Part shown: one piece after another, positions 28,552-37,169 of the stretch
Position numbering within the stretch: the first letter of the stretch is position 1
Layout: each line of letters starts with the position of its first letter
Assembly: GCF_014202905.1 (NCBI RefSeq)
Contig: NZ_JACHHY010000009.1
Coordinates: forward strand, 1-64,000
DNA from: Chitinivorax tropicus
GTDB lineage: Bacteria; Pseudomonadota; Gammaproteobacteria; Burkholderiales; SCOH01
Direction: 5' to 3'
DNA length: 64,000 nucleotides
Translations under genes and position numbers: made by a program
The notes under the pieces: generated by a model
What the model was told of the DNA's origin: nothing
Seen by the model: only the letters and a program-made list of their open reading frames with translations
The model's database searches: none

Positions 28552-28585
28552 CCATTTTAGGCTAGGACATGAAAAACACTCTACC
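28552..28585 (+). promoter_or_regulatory. Predicted target (PAM + protospacer) of the isolated crRNA
   Basis: CC at 28552-28553 is followed by ATTTTAGGCTAGGAC-ATG. Spacer positions 1-11 and 13-15 of the isolated unit match; position 12 differs. Mismatches at 12 and 18 fall at the every-sixth positions that Cascade leaves unpaired; position 16 and most positions beyond 20 also differ. The site covers the cas8f ribosome-binding site, start codon and first codons. CC is the known 5' PAM of type I-F systems. Confidence 0.7.
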
Positions 28586-29651
28586 CAAGCGATTTGAGCT
28601 TCTGCCACCGGAGCAGTATTTGCCCGTCGGACTACAACTGGTTCACTTCTCAGCCAAGCTGACCAATAGCAAGGTGCGAGCATGCGGGGTAAGGCTGGCA
28701 CCGGATGCCAACCGAACCTCCTACCCCTATGTCTATGTAAGAAATTTGATCAACCAAGGGGTAGACCTTGATCTGGATTACCTTGCCAAATCCGACAAGG
28801 CCGCAGCCATCGTCAAACATCTACACGCAGCCAAGCACGACCCAGCCCCAGTGATGACTGACGACGAACGTCGCCATCTGTTGGAGATCATGGACTCGAT
28901 CAAGCAAACGAAAGCCGAAATACACACCAGCACTGTATCGCTCCGTACCAAGCAGATCCTCATTCCCAAGGGTCAAGGGTATGTAGCGCTGTCTCCTCTT
29001 GGATCGAACGGCTTGGGGCGGCTACTGAACACACGTGTGACACAACACAACCAAATGGTGAAAAAAGGTGATAAATCATCTGACAAGCCGACCAAGCTGC
29101 GATACCTACAAACCGCCGTCTTTGGAATCGGCGGCAGCCATCCAATCAACGTCGGGTCACTGGCCCAGGATCTACGACGACCACTTGTCTTCCATGGCCC
29201 CCGAGAGCAACCCGATGTCAAACGTGCCATAGCCCTGTATTACCAGGGCAGTCGCATCGTGCTGCCACGCCCGCTGCTGATGCAGTATTTGACTTGGCTC
29301 AATCAAGAAGGGAGAGGTCATACAGATATGCGTACACGACTGCAGGAGTTGGCCTACATCCATGCCTTGGTGCGGGCCGTGCTGTGGCGTGCAGAGCAAG
29401 ATCTACGATGCCTACAGGAACATGACAGCAGCCTGCCCAAGCACACAAATGGCCCAGTGGCGGAAACAGCGCCCCGCCTGGCTCGTGGGCTTACCCTGCC
29501 CGCATGCCGGACGGCGGAATGGAAATATGAATTCGCTTGGACAGTGGCCAACCAGATCGCGGAAACCAACTTTGGCAAAGGTCAGCCGGGGTTCAACTTC
29601 GATGGCGCAGCGCGCCAGACACTCTGCACTATGATCCGGGGGATGCTATGA
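28569..29651 (+). CDS. cas8f: Cas8f (Csy1)-like large subunit of type I-F Cascade, short divergent form
   Basis: 360 residues against about 430 for Pseudomonas Csy1. The central part aligns by eye with Csy1: SLRTKQILIPKGQGYVALSPL (given in part) corresponds to the KQLYFP...GYHLLAPL segment, and FGIGGSHPINVGSLAQDLRR to the conserved FGGTKPQNISQLN motif. The N-terminal part is shortened. In I-F complexes this subunit recognises the CC PAM and crRNA 5' handle with Cas5f. It is first gene of the operon, with AGGCTAGGA as ribosome-binding site, and overlaps cas5f by ATGA. Confidence 0.85.
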   Translation: MKNTLPKRFELLPPEQYLPVGLQLVHFSAKLTNSKVRACGVRLAPDANRTSYPYVYVRNLINQGVDLDLDYLAKSDKAAAIVKHLHAAKHDPAPVMTDDERRHLLEIMDSIKQTKAEIHTSTVSLRTKQILIPKGQGYVALSPLGSNGLGRLLNTRVTQHNQMVKKGDKSSDKPTKLRYLQTAVFGIGGSHPINVGSLAQDLRRPLVFHGPREQPDVKRAIALYYQGSRIVLPRPLLMQYLTWLNQEGRGHTDMRTRLQELAYIHALVRAVLWRAEQDLRCLQEHDSSLPKHTNGPVAETAPRLARGLTLPACRTAEWKYEFAWTVANQIAETNFGKGQPGFNFDGAARQTLCTMIRGML

Positions 29652-30586
29652 GTTTTCTATTTCTACTATTGCCCCGTGTGGTGGTCAAGCACGCCAACGC
29701 CCTGGCCGGACAATACCTGATCAACACTGCACCGGTCATGGCGATGAATCTGTTTGCCCATGCGCTGTGTTGCGAAACAGATTGTACTTTGAAAGCGGTG
29801 GCCATCCTTCATCACGATGCCTATCTGGAAGGTGAGTCAGGCAGCCCCTTTTTCGGCCTGCACCCACACCAGCGGCGCGGTGCAGTTCTGGTGGACAAAG
29901 CAGACTATTCACGCACCAACAAGCACGCGCTGTCGCTGCAACCAACCGCCACCATGAATCTGACCGTTTCGCTGCTGCTAGAAATCACAGGTGCGGTCAA
30001 CCTGCCGAAAGTGGAACGATTTCTGCTGCAAGGTGGCCGTATTGCAGGCGGTTGTATCGAGCAGGTCGGTGAGATCGAACTGGTTCCCGACTTGGCTCAG
30101 CTGACTTTGCCCAATGGCTACTGGGTGATCGAGCGGCAAGATCTGATGCAGGTTTGCGACAACCCTGTCGATGCACTGTTTGCCGCCATCGGCAAAACGA
30201 CGCCAAACCAAGCAGACAGCCCACCAGCCCAGCAAGCCACAACCGAGACGGATCAAGAACACAGCCCAGCAGATGGGGACACACCCGATGCGCCAGCCGC
30301 CACCTCAGCAGCCAAACTTCCCGACAGCTGGCTCATCCCCACCATACTTGGTTACTCCACCTTGACCCCATTCGAGAAACGTCCGGGTACCAGGTTGGCC
30401 CCTCGTGGCGAGAGCCGCCACGCCGAGTGGCCGTTGCACGCCTACTGCGAATCGATGATCGGCCTTGTGCAGTACCTGCCAGCTCGCCAGTGGCCAAACT
30501 CCAGGCCATTGCCGTTTTGGCAACAGCACTGGCTGGATGATTTCACCTTTGTCGTCACTCAACAATCCAATTCCGCCCAAGGATAG
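29648..30586 (+). CDS. cas5f: Cas5f (Csy2) subunit of type I-F Cascade
   Basis: 312 residues from ATG 29648, overlapping the cas8f stop by ATGA. The N-terminal FLFLLLPRVVVKHANALAG matches the LLLLPRLSIQNANA start of Csy2. The C-terminal block (WLIPTILGYSTLTPFE, then PLHAYCESMIGLVQYLPARQ) matches the Csy2 GYNALSPL and FVENLFGLGEWL regions. Between them is a Pro/Ala/Thr-rich linker (about residues 180-220) that looks disordered. It caps the 5' end of the crRNA together with Cas8f. Cas7f starts 5 bp after its stop. Confidence 0.9.
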   Translation: MSFLFLLLPRVVVKHANALAGQYLINTAPVMAMNLFAHALCCETDCTLKAVAILHHDAYLEGESGSPFFGLHPHQRRGAVLVDKADYSRTNKHALSLQPTATMNLTVSLLLEITGAVNLPKVERFLLQGGRIAGGCIEQVGEIELVPDLAQLTLPNGYWVIERQDLMQVCDNPVDALFAAIGKTTPNQADSPPAQQATTETDQEHSPADGDTPDAPAATSAAKLPDSWLIPTILGYSTLTPFEKRPGTRLAPRGESRHAEWPLHAYCESMIGLVQYLPARQWPNSRPLPFWQQHWLDDFTFVVTQQSNSAQG

Positions 30587-30591
30587 ACCTC

Positions 30592-31716
30592 ATGACCACT
30601 CCAATCACTTTCCCAAAATTACCCGGCGTGCTGGCATTTCAACGGGGTCTCTTGATCAGCGATGCAGCGTTCTACAACCAATTTGCCGATGGCAAACAAA
30701 CCCCCTTGCAGGTTGTACGCCATGGGATTCGTGGCACGCAGAACATCAATAAACCCAGCAAAACCGACGCCAAAGACCCATCCGGGGACGCAGACGCAAA
30801 CACTTCCACCACCAACAATGCCAAACGGCAAGGGGTCAGTAATGTGCAGATAACTGATACCGCCAAACTTGATCACCATGCCTCCCACCTGGTGGTGACA
30901 TTTCAGCTTCGCCTCCTCGATCTCGCCGACACCCTGTTTTCGTGTGCGCCAGCCAAGGATGACACCGACAAATCGACCCAAAGCTACCGCGAAATCGTGT
31001 GTCAATTCGTCAAAAAAGCCAAGGAATCGGTAGGCATTGAGGAAGTAGCACGTCGGTTTGCCAGAAACATCCTGAATGGCCGCTGGCTATGGCGCAACCG
31101 CACCATAGCCAAAGCCATCACCGTACATGTGACTGCCGATCAAGGGGTATCGATCCAAGCTGACGCATTGGCCATCCCACTCCACCACTTCGACAACTAC
31201 ACGGCAGAAGAGCTGGCTGTGGCGGACTTCCTGGCCAAAGGGCTGAAGGGCAATCTCAGCAAACCGGCCCTACAGGTCACCGCCACCATCGCATTTGGTA
31301 TCCAAGGTGCGGTTGAAGTCTTCCCTTCGCAGAATTATGTAGAGAACAAACCCAAAGGATTCGCCCGCCCCCTCTATACCCTGGGCGATGCCGAGACCTG
31401 GCGCATGGCGTTTGGCGAAGGCATGACCTTTAAAAGCACCCGCATCATGGGCCAGGCCGCTCTACGCGACCAGAAAATCAGCAATGCACTGCGCACCATC
31501 GACACCTGGTACCCAGACTTCAAGGAGCACAAGCGCATCCTACCCGTTGAGCCCAACGGTGCCAGCCTGGATGCCCAGGCATTCTTCCGGAGCGGGAAAA
31601 GCTCCGCCTTCCAATACGCCAAGCAGCTCAACAAACTTGACCCCAACTCACCTGAAGGCATGTTCATGATCGCCAGCTTGATCCGTGGCGGAGTCTTCAG
31701 CGGGGGCAACGAGTAA
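30592..31716 (+). CDS. cas7f: Cas7f (Csy3) backbone subunit of type I-F Cascade
   Basis: 374 residues. Clear Csy3 signatures: LAFQRGLLISDA near the N-terminus, ARRFARNILNGRWLWRNR (about 155-172), EVFPSQ, ISNALRTIDTWYPD (about 297-310) and the C-terminal ASLIRGGVFSGG. Six copies normally coat the crRNA spacer in the complex. A 30-residue polar insert near residues 55-85 (Asp/Ser/Thr-rich) is longer than in the Pseudomonas protein. Its stop codon overlaps the cas6f start by one base (TAATG). Confidence 0.95.
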   Translation: MTTPITFPKLPGVLAFQRGLLISDAAFYNQFADGKQTPLQVVRHGIRGTQNINKPSKTDAKDPSGDADANTSTTNNAKRQGVSNVQITDTAKLDHHASHLVVTFQLRLLDLADTLFSCAPAKDDTDKSTQSYREIVCQFVKKAKESVGIEEVARRFARNILNGRWLWRNRTIAKAITVHVTADQGVSIQADALAIPLHHFDNYTAEELAVADFLAKGLKGNLSKPALQVTATIAFGIQGAVEVFPSQNYVENKPKGFARPLYTLGDAETWRMAFGEGMTFKSTRIMGQAALRDQKISNALRTIDTWYPDFKEHKRILPVEPNGASLDAQAFFRSGKSSAFQYAKQLNKLDPNSPEGMFMIASLIRGGVFSGGNE

Positions 31717-32258
31717 TGCGCCCCCTCTTCTACACCGACATCCTGCTGAAAACCCCGCCCTACCCAATTGCTGCAGCAGGCGTCTTGCGCATCCTGCATG
31801 CAGGCTTCACCCTGGCCCCAGGCCGCTATGCCTTGGCCCTACCAGAGTATGAGCGCGGGCTGGGCAGAAAGCTGCGCGTATTTGCCAGCAGCCGCGACGA
31901 GCTGGACGAGCTGGTGGACTACCTGAAAGACAGCACCAAGCTTCACCAATTTGGAGAGCTGACCTACCCCGCCACGGTGCCCGACAACTACCCTGGCCCG
32001 TGGGCGCAGTTCAAACGCTTTCGCATCCCATCGCGCAAGGCCGAGCGCAAACAGGATGGCACCCTGAGACTACGCCGCATGGCAGAGGCAGATGCGCAAG
32101 CGCTGCCGTATTTCCCGATATCCAGCCACAGCAACGGCCATGCCTTCCGGCTATATGTCACCAAGCTGGCGGCCACCGACAACGGCACCGATTGCCAACC
32201 CGATGCCTATGGCCTCTCTGTCTCCAGCCGTGCATTCAGCGTGCCAGATCTACCATGA
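31716..32258 (+). CDS. cas6f: Cas6f (Csy4) crRNA-processing endoribonuclease
   Basis: 180 residues, the usual Csy4 length. His28 (RILHAGF) lines up with the catalytic His29 of Csy4. LGRKLRVFASSRDELDEL, the Arg-rich helix (FKRFRIPSRKAERKQDG, about 100-116) that grips the repeat stem, and NGHAFRLYV match in order, and the C-terminus (YGLSVSSRAFSVP) matches YGLSKGGFVPWF. It cuts after the GGCGG stem of each repeat, and should do the same in the isolated unit upstream of cas8f. It overlaps cas1 by ATGA. Confidence 0.93.
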   Translation: MRPLFYTDILLKTPPYPIAAAGVLRILHAGFTLAPGRYALALPEYERGLGRKLRVFASSRDELDELVDYLKDSTKLHQFGELTYPATVPDNYPGPWAQFKRFRIPSRKAERKQDGTLRLRRMAEADAQALPYFPISSHSNGHAFRLYVTKLAATDNGTDCQPDAYGLSVSSRAFSVPDLP

Positions 32259-33220
32259 AGCCCACGACCAAACCCAGGCAAATCCTGCTCTCCAAGCGGG
32301 CCAACATCTTCTACCTGGAGCACGCCCGCGTCATGCAGATGGATGACCGGGTCGTCTACCTCACCGAGGCCAGCGACACCCTCTCCCGCTATTTCAACAT
32401 CCCAGAACGTAACACCTCGCTACTCCTGCTGGGCAAAGGCACCTCGCTGACCGACGCCGCCGCCAGGAAACTGGCGGAATCCAACGTCATGGTCGGCTTT
32501 TGTGGCAGCGGAGGCACACCCTTGTTCTCGCAAAGCAGCCCCGTGTTTCTGAGTCCAGAAAGTGAATATCGGCCAACCGAGTACATGCAAGCCTGGGTCA
32601 AAGGCTGGCTGGATGAGCACGTCCGCCTGGCCTGGGCCAAACTGCTGCTGCATGAGCGGATCAACCTGATGCAAACCACCTGGGCAAAAGACAAACACCT
32701 ATTGGAGGCCACCATCAAGCCCCCTGCATTGGCAGCCGCAGGTTTTCTGAAAAAAGTCCAGGCCTGCCAGACCACCCAAGACCTGCTCCTCGCAGAGGCC
32801 GACTGGGAAAAACGCCTATATGCCCACCTATCCAAGGCCTTAGGGTTTGAATTCAGCCGGGAAGAAGGCAAGCGATCTCGCGAAACCCCTGCAGACCGCG
32901 TCAACAGTTTTCTGGATCACGGCAACTACCTCGCCTACGGCTTGGCCGCAGTCGCGCTGAATGGGCTTGGCATCGGGTTTGCTTTCCCACTCCTGCACGG
33001 TAAAACCAGACGTGGCGCATTGGTATTTGATATTGCAGACCTGATCAAGGACGCACACGTCATGCCCCTGGCATTCATCATGGGAAACGACCCGAAAGTA
33101 TCCGACAACCAATTCCGGGTGGAACTGATCGACCGCTTCCACAGACACGATGTATTGGACTATCTGTTTGAGTTTGCAAAAAATCTCCCATCAAAATATG
33201 AATATATTTCAGACACTTAG
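32255..33220 (+). CDS. cas1: Cas1 integrase, type I-F
   Basis: 321 residues from ATG 32255 (overlap ATGA with cas6f); the frame stays open upstream inside cas6f, but that part is not a protein extension. SKRANIFYLEHARV near the start and the C-terminal catalytic block (FLDHGNYLAYGLAAVALNGLGIG, given in part, then LLHGKTRRGALVFDIADLIKDA) are those of I-F Cas1, with the metal-binding His and Asp. It forms the spacer integrase with the Cas2 domain of Cas2-3. Its place here, last in the operon and 85 bp from the first repeat, is unlike the usual I-F order where cas1 comes first. Confidence 0.95.
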   Translation: MKPTTKPRQILLSKRANIFYLEHARVMQMDDRVVYLTEASDTLSRYFNIPERNTSLLLLGKGTSLTDAAARKLAESNVMVGFCGSGGTPLFSQSSPVFLSPESEYRPTEYMQAWVKGWLDEHVRLAWAKLLLHERINLMQTTWAKDKHLLEATIKPPALAAAGFLKKVQACQTTQDLLLAEADWEKRLYAHLSKALGFEFSREEGKRSRETPADRVNSFLDHGNYLAYGLAAVALNGLGIGFAFPLLHGKTRRGALVFDIADLIKDAHVMPLAFIMGNDPKVSDNQFRVELIDRFHRHDVLDYLFEFAKNLPSKYEYISDT

Positions 33221-33305
33221 AAAACCCTTAATCAAAGGAAGGCTCACACACGCAAAAACACCACAAGCAATTGTTTTCCATGGTAAAAATGGAATCAAAC
33301 AATCA
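33221..33305 (+). promoter_or_regulatory. CRISPR leader
   Basis: Eighty-five AT-rich bases between the cas1 stop and repeat 1. It includes a small inverted repeat (TTCCAT / ATGGAA, about 33276-33293) and AATCA twice close to the first repeat. It probably serves integration; no strong promoter was recognised, so the array may be read through from the cas operon. Confidence 0.6.
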
Positions 33306-36082
33306 GTTTTCCGCCGAGCAGGCGGTTAAGAAGGCGTTGGATCTCTGCTACGTTGATCAGTGCCTGTTTTCCGCCGAGCAGGCGGTTAAGAAGTTACAAA
33401 CAATGGGTTGAGCAAGGCTGGTTGAGTTTTCCGCCGAGCAGGCGGTTAAGAAGCTTGCCCCGGCGAGCCTCCCGGCGGCGAGGGCGTTTTCCGCCGAGCA
33501 GGCGGTTAAGAAGCCCCCCCTGCCCCTCTGAGCTGGAGCGTGATCGTTTTCCGCCGAGCAGGCGGTTAAGAAGATTGACAGAGTAAGGATCCGGAGACTG
33601 CGCATGTTTTCCGCCGAGCAGGCGGTTAAGAAGTGATAGACATCAGCTCCGCGAAATATCCAGCGGTTTTCCGCCGAGCAGGCGGTTAAGAAGTTTGGCC
33701 GCGCCCGCTCCTTGCGTCGCAGACGGTTTTCCGCCGAGCAGGCGGTTAAGAAGATCTCTACAACAAGAGATAGATCGGATAGCAAGTTTTCCGCCGAGCA
33801 GGCGGTTAAGAAGTCTTTTTCGGCAACCACCTGTGTTTTGCTCTCGTTTTCCGCCGAGCAGGCGGTTAAGAAGAGGCTCGTGTTTATTAAAGAAGAGAGA
33901 ATCCTGTTTTCCGCCGAGCAGGCGGTTAAGAAGGGTTGGCGCTGTGCAAACCCTGCACCCGTCTGGTTTTCCGCCGAGCAGGCGGTTAAGAAGTGGTCAC
34001 CGCAGCGACGGTCGGCAAGGTGGGTGTTTTCCGCCGAGCAGGCGGTTAAGAAGAAAGGATGCATTTAAGGATGGTGATAAGTCGAGTTTTCCGCCGAGCA
34101 GGCGGTTAAGAAGATCAGGACACTGCTTGTCCAAAGGCAAAGACTGTTTTCCGCCGAGCAGGCGGTTAAGAAGAAACGACCAGAGCCTGACGCGCCGCTC
34201 GGCACGTTTTCCGCCGAGCAGGCGGTTAAGAAGTTGCACTCCATCAAAGCCAAATCCGGCCAAGTGTTTTCCGCCGAGCAGGCGGTTAAGAAGACGCTGA
34301 TACTTGTACTCAAATGGGTTTCCAGGTTTTCCGCCGAGCAGGCGGTTAAGAAGAGTCGCAACGCGACCAAGGTAATGCCGCATGGGTTTTCCGCCGAGCA
34401 GGCGGTTAAGAAGAACGCACTCGGTGAAATCTTGCCGAGCGATCAGTTTTCCGCCGAGCAGGCGGTTAAGAAGACATCGCGCACTCGTCGAGTACGATCA
34501 AACCAGTTTTCCGCCGAGCAGGCGGTTAAGAAGACGATCGAAACCAACATTCCCACCGGCAAGGAGTTTTCCGCCGAGCAGGCGGTTAAGAAGTGGCGAT
34601 TTGTACCAAATCACCAGGTGTAATCGTTTTCCGCCGAGCAGGCGGTTAAGAAGAAGCCGCGTGCCTGGCAGAACACGCACAACGGGTTTTCCGCCGAGCA
34701 GGCGGTTAAGAAGAGATCAGCCACGGCATGCACCACGGCCGCATTGTTTTCCGCCGAGCAGGCGGTTAAGAAGGCGCTATCGGACGGCTGACCTCGGGCG
34801 AAGAGGTTTTCCGCCGAGCAGGCGGTTAAGAAGTTGTTCATCCCGACACCCGTGTCTGAGATGGTGTTTTCCGCCGAGCAGGCGGTTAAGAAGCAGAAAT
34901 CAGGGATGCTTGGAATCGCATTCTTGTTTTCCGCCGAGCAGGCGGTTAAGAAGAGACCCCGAGGCGCGGTTGGTAGCGATGCGCTGTTTTCCGCCGAGCA
35001 GGCGGTTAAGAAGACTACGCCACCCCTACTTTGCGCTCGGTCTTGGTTTTCCGCCGAGCAGGCGGTTAAGAAGAAGCATAGTTATCATTGTCGTAACGCT
35101 GCCTAGTTTTCCGCCGAGCAGGCGGTTAAGAAGTGAAAGCCGAGGCCGGCGGCGTGCGCCAGGTCGTTTTCCGCCGAGCAGGCGGTTAAGAAGAGGATGC
35201 GTTCGACCTGGGCGGGATAAAGGGTGTTTTCCGCCGAGCAGGCGGTTAAGAAGGCCTAGTTGCCGAACTTTACGAAGCCCTTGGAGTTTTCCGCCGAGCA
35301 GGCGGTTAAGAAGTACTGGCATGGTCAGGGTGTCGTTGGCGGAAAGTTTTCCGCCGAGCAGGCGGTTAAGAAGAGTGATGTGATCCAGCGGACGCTGGCG
35401 CAAACGTTTTCCGCCGAGCAGGCGGTTAAGAAGGAAACCATCTCCGTCCAGCGCGACATCTACGTGTTTTCCGCCGAGCAGGCGGTTAAGAAGAGATCAG
35501 CATCACTGACGCGCTCACCCGCCACGTTTTCCGCCGAGCAGGCGGTTAAGAAGACCAACCTGATTAGCACCACATTTAGGCGGATGTTTTCCGCCGAGCA
35601 GGCGGTTAAGAAGTGAGCTGCTTCGGTGGTCTGAAACACACTAAAGTTTTCCGCCGAGCAGGCGGTTAAGAAGAACAGCGAGGCTGTGACCGAGCGCTCC
35701 GTGGAGTTTTCCGCCGAGCAGGCGGTTGAGAAGATCAGCAGCGAGCTCGGGCGCGGCACATCCGTGTTTTCCGCCGAGCAGGCGGTTGAGAAGGGACTGT
35801 TGCGCGATGGACTCAAAGCCCCGGAGTTTTCCGCCGAGCAGGCGGTTAAGAAGGCTCTGGCGAGCCAACAGGCTTAAACCCTTTCGTTTTCCGCCGAGCA
35901 GGCGGTTAAGAAGTTCCATTCTTGTCAATGTTTCTTTGATAATTTGTTTTCCGCCGAGCAGGCGGTTAAGAAGGCCATGTCGCCACTGGTAGGATTCGCC
36001 TCGTCGTTTTCCGCCGAGCAGGCGGTTAAGAAGTAGCCGCCACATAAGCAGACCGTTTTCCGCCGAGCAGGCGGTTGAGGGG
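33306..36082 (+). CRISPR. Type I-F CRISPR array, 47 repeats, 46 spacers
   Basis: Forty-six repeats of 28 bp start every 60 bp from 33306 to 36006, so 45 spacers are exactly 32 bp. A 47th, degenerate repeat starts at 36055 after a 21-bp spacer and ends TTGAGGGG instead of TTAAGAAG. The repeat begins GTTTT, has the stem-loop CCGCC-GAGCA-GGCGG and ends TTAAGAAG, the same layout as canonical I-F repeats (stem CTGCC/GGCAG, end CTAAGAAA). Repeats at 35706 and 35766 carry A-to-G at position 23. The leader is at the left, transcription is to the right, and oldest spacers are at the right. No repeated spacers were noticed. Confidence 0.99.
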
Positions 36083-36136
36083 AGTCGGGAGGCACCAGGC
36101 CTGTTGTCCGACGAACCTTGCGGCGTGGCCCCCATA

Positions 36137-37057
36137 TCAGGCACGCAGCGGGTGGGTGGCGCTAGGGCCTGACAGGGCGGTTCTGGCATGGTCAATCAAC
36201 CGGCGGCTCAGTCTTTCCAGCATCGGTGTTTCCCGTTGCCAGCGATGCCAGTACAGGGTGATCAGGGTCGGGCGGTCGGGGGCCAGATTGATCAGCCGCC
36301 CGGCTTCAATGTGTGGCTGGGCTTGTACGTCCACCACCATCCCCCAGCCGATTCCGGCCAAAATGCCACCGATGAAGCCGACGTTGGTCGGAAAACCGTG
36401 TTGTGGGTATTCATTGGCCTGCAGGCCAAAATGACGAGCCAGGAAATCGGACTGTAGCGTGTCCTTGCGGTTGAAGTTCATCACCGGTGCCCGGCGCAGG
36501 GTATCGGCAGTCATACCGTCAGAGAAATACCGGGCGACAAAGCCGGGGGCGGCCACACTCCAGTAACGCATGCACCCCAAGCAATCCACTTTGCAGCCTT
36601 GCATGGGTGTAGACGAGGTGCTGATGCAGCCCACCACGTCGCCATTTTTCAGTAGCTGGTGTGTGTGATCCTGATCGTCTACCGTCACCTCCAGCAAGAG
36701 TCGCTCTTGTTCCAGCACGGGTGCAACGGCATCGATCAGCCAAGTGTCGAGGCTGTCGGCGTTGGTGGCAATTGCCAAGCGTGCATGGTGGCTGTCATCG
36801 CCGGGGCTGATCTCCTGTAGCAGCTCGCGTTCCATGACACGTACTGCCTCGCCGTGCTGCAGCAGCCGCCGCCCAGCAGGCGTCAATTGCGGCGGGGTGC
36901 TCCGGACCAGTAATGGCTGGCCGATCCGGTCTTCCAGCAATTTGATCCGTTGTGAAATGGCGGATTGTGTCAAATGCAGCTGGCGGGCTGCCGCTTCAAA
37001 CCCTTCATGCCGAACGACGCCGGACAAGGCGTCCAGCAGCTTGTAATCGATCTTCAT
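36137..37057 (-). CDS. argP: LysR-family regulator ArgP (IciA)
   Basis: 306 residues. KLLDALSGVVRHEGFEAAAR and LTQSAISQRIKLLEDRIGQP (about 6-48) form the helix-turn-helix and match ArgP closely. The effector domain keeps the ArgP pattern (NADSLDTWLIDAV near 98). ArgP senses lysine and arginine and activates the arginine exporter gene argO, which lies divergently next to it here. The stop codon is 54 bp from the end of the CRISPR array, marking its right border. Confidence 0.93.
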   Translation of the reverse strand: MKIDYKLLDALSGVVRHEGFEAAARQLHLTQSAISQRIKLLEDRIGQPLLVRSTPPQLTPAGRRLLQHGEAVRVMERELLQEISPGDDSHHARLAIATNADSLDTWLIDAVAPVLEQERLLLEVTVDDQDHTHQLLKNGDVVGCISTSSTPMQGCKVDCLGCMRYWSVAAPGFVARYFSDGMTADTLRRAPVMNFNRKDTLQSDFLARHFGLQANEYPQHGFPTNVGFIGGILAGIGWGMVVDVQAQPHIEAGRLINLAPDRPTLITLYWHRWQRETPMLERLSRRLIDHARTALSGPSATHPLRA

Positions 37058-37077
37058 GTGACGCCATCGTCTATAAA

Positions 37078-37137
37078 TTTTTCTAATACCACAGAAGAAA
37101 CATCAATTTCTCTAATGATACATCGCTTTGCTAGGAT
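37078..37137 (+). promoter_or_regulatory. argP-argO divergent control region
   Basis: The AT-rich space between the two genes holds two similar direct repeats (TTTTTCTAATA near 37079 and ATTTCTCTAATG near 37106) and TAGGAT at 37132-37137 as likely -10 of argO. The repeats are candidate ArgP sites by position only. Confidence 0.4.
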
Positions 37138-37169
37138 AGTTGGCAATTGGAATACACCTGGAATTGGTT

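Noticed and set aside
28315-28571. The shared ATTTTAGGCTA motif as a simple target-site duplication of an inserted element
   Set aside because: The intervening sequence is the cas promoter region and the copies differ in exactly the way expected for a guide and its target, with a PAM at only one of them; no IS features were seen.
32000-32254. N-terminal extension of Cas1 by 85 codons
   Set aside because: It overlaps cas6f in another frame; the ATGA overlap at 32255 and homology both place the Cas1 start there.
25234-36082. Type I-F3 (Tn7-like, CRISPR-associated transposon) or I-F2 locus
   Set aside because: No tnsA/B/C or tniQ genes are present, and cas1, cas2-3, cas8f and cas5f are all separate and complete, unlike those variants.
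33353-36195. Many open frames of 60-330 codons in all six frames, repeating motifs such as FSAEQAVKK or FPPSRRLRR
   Set aside because: They are an artefact of the 60-bp period of the CRISPR array, which keeps every frame in phase; none has a ribosome-binding site or protein-like spacers.
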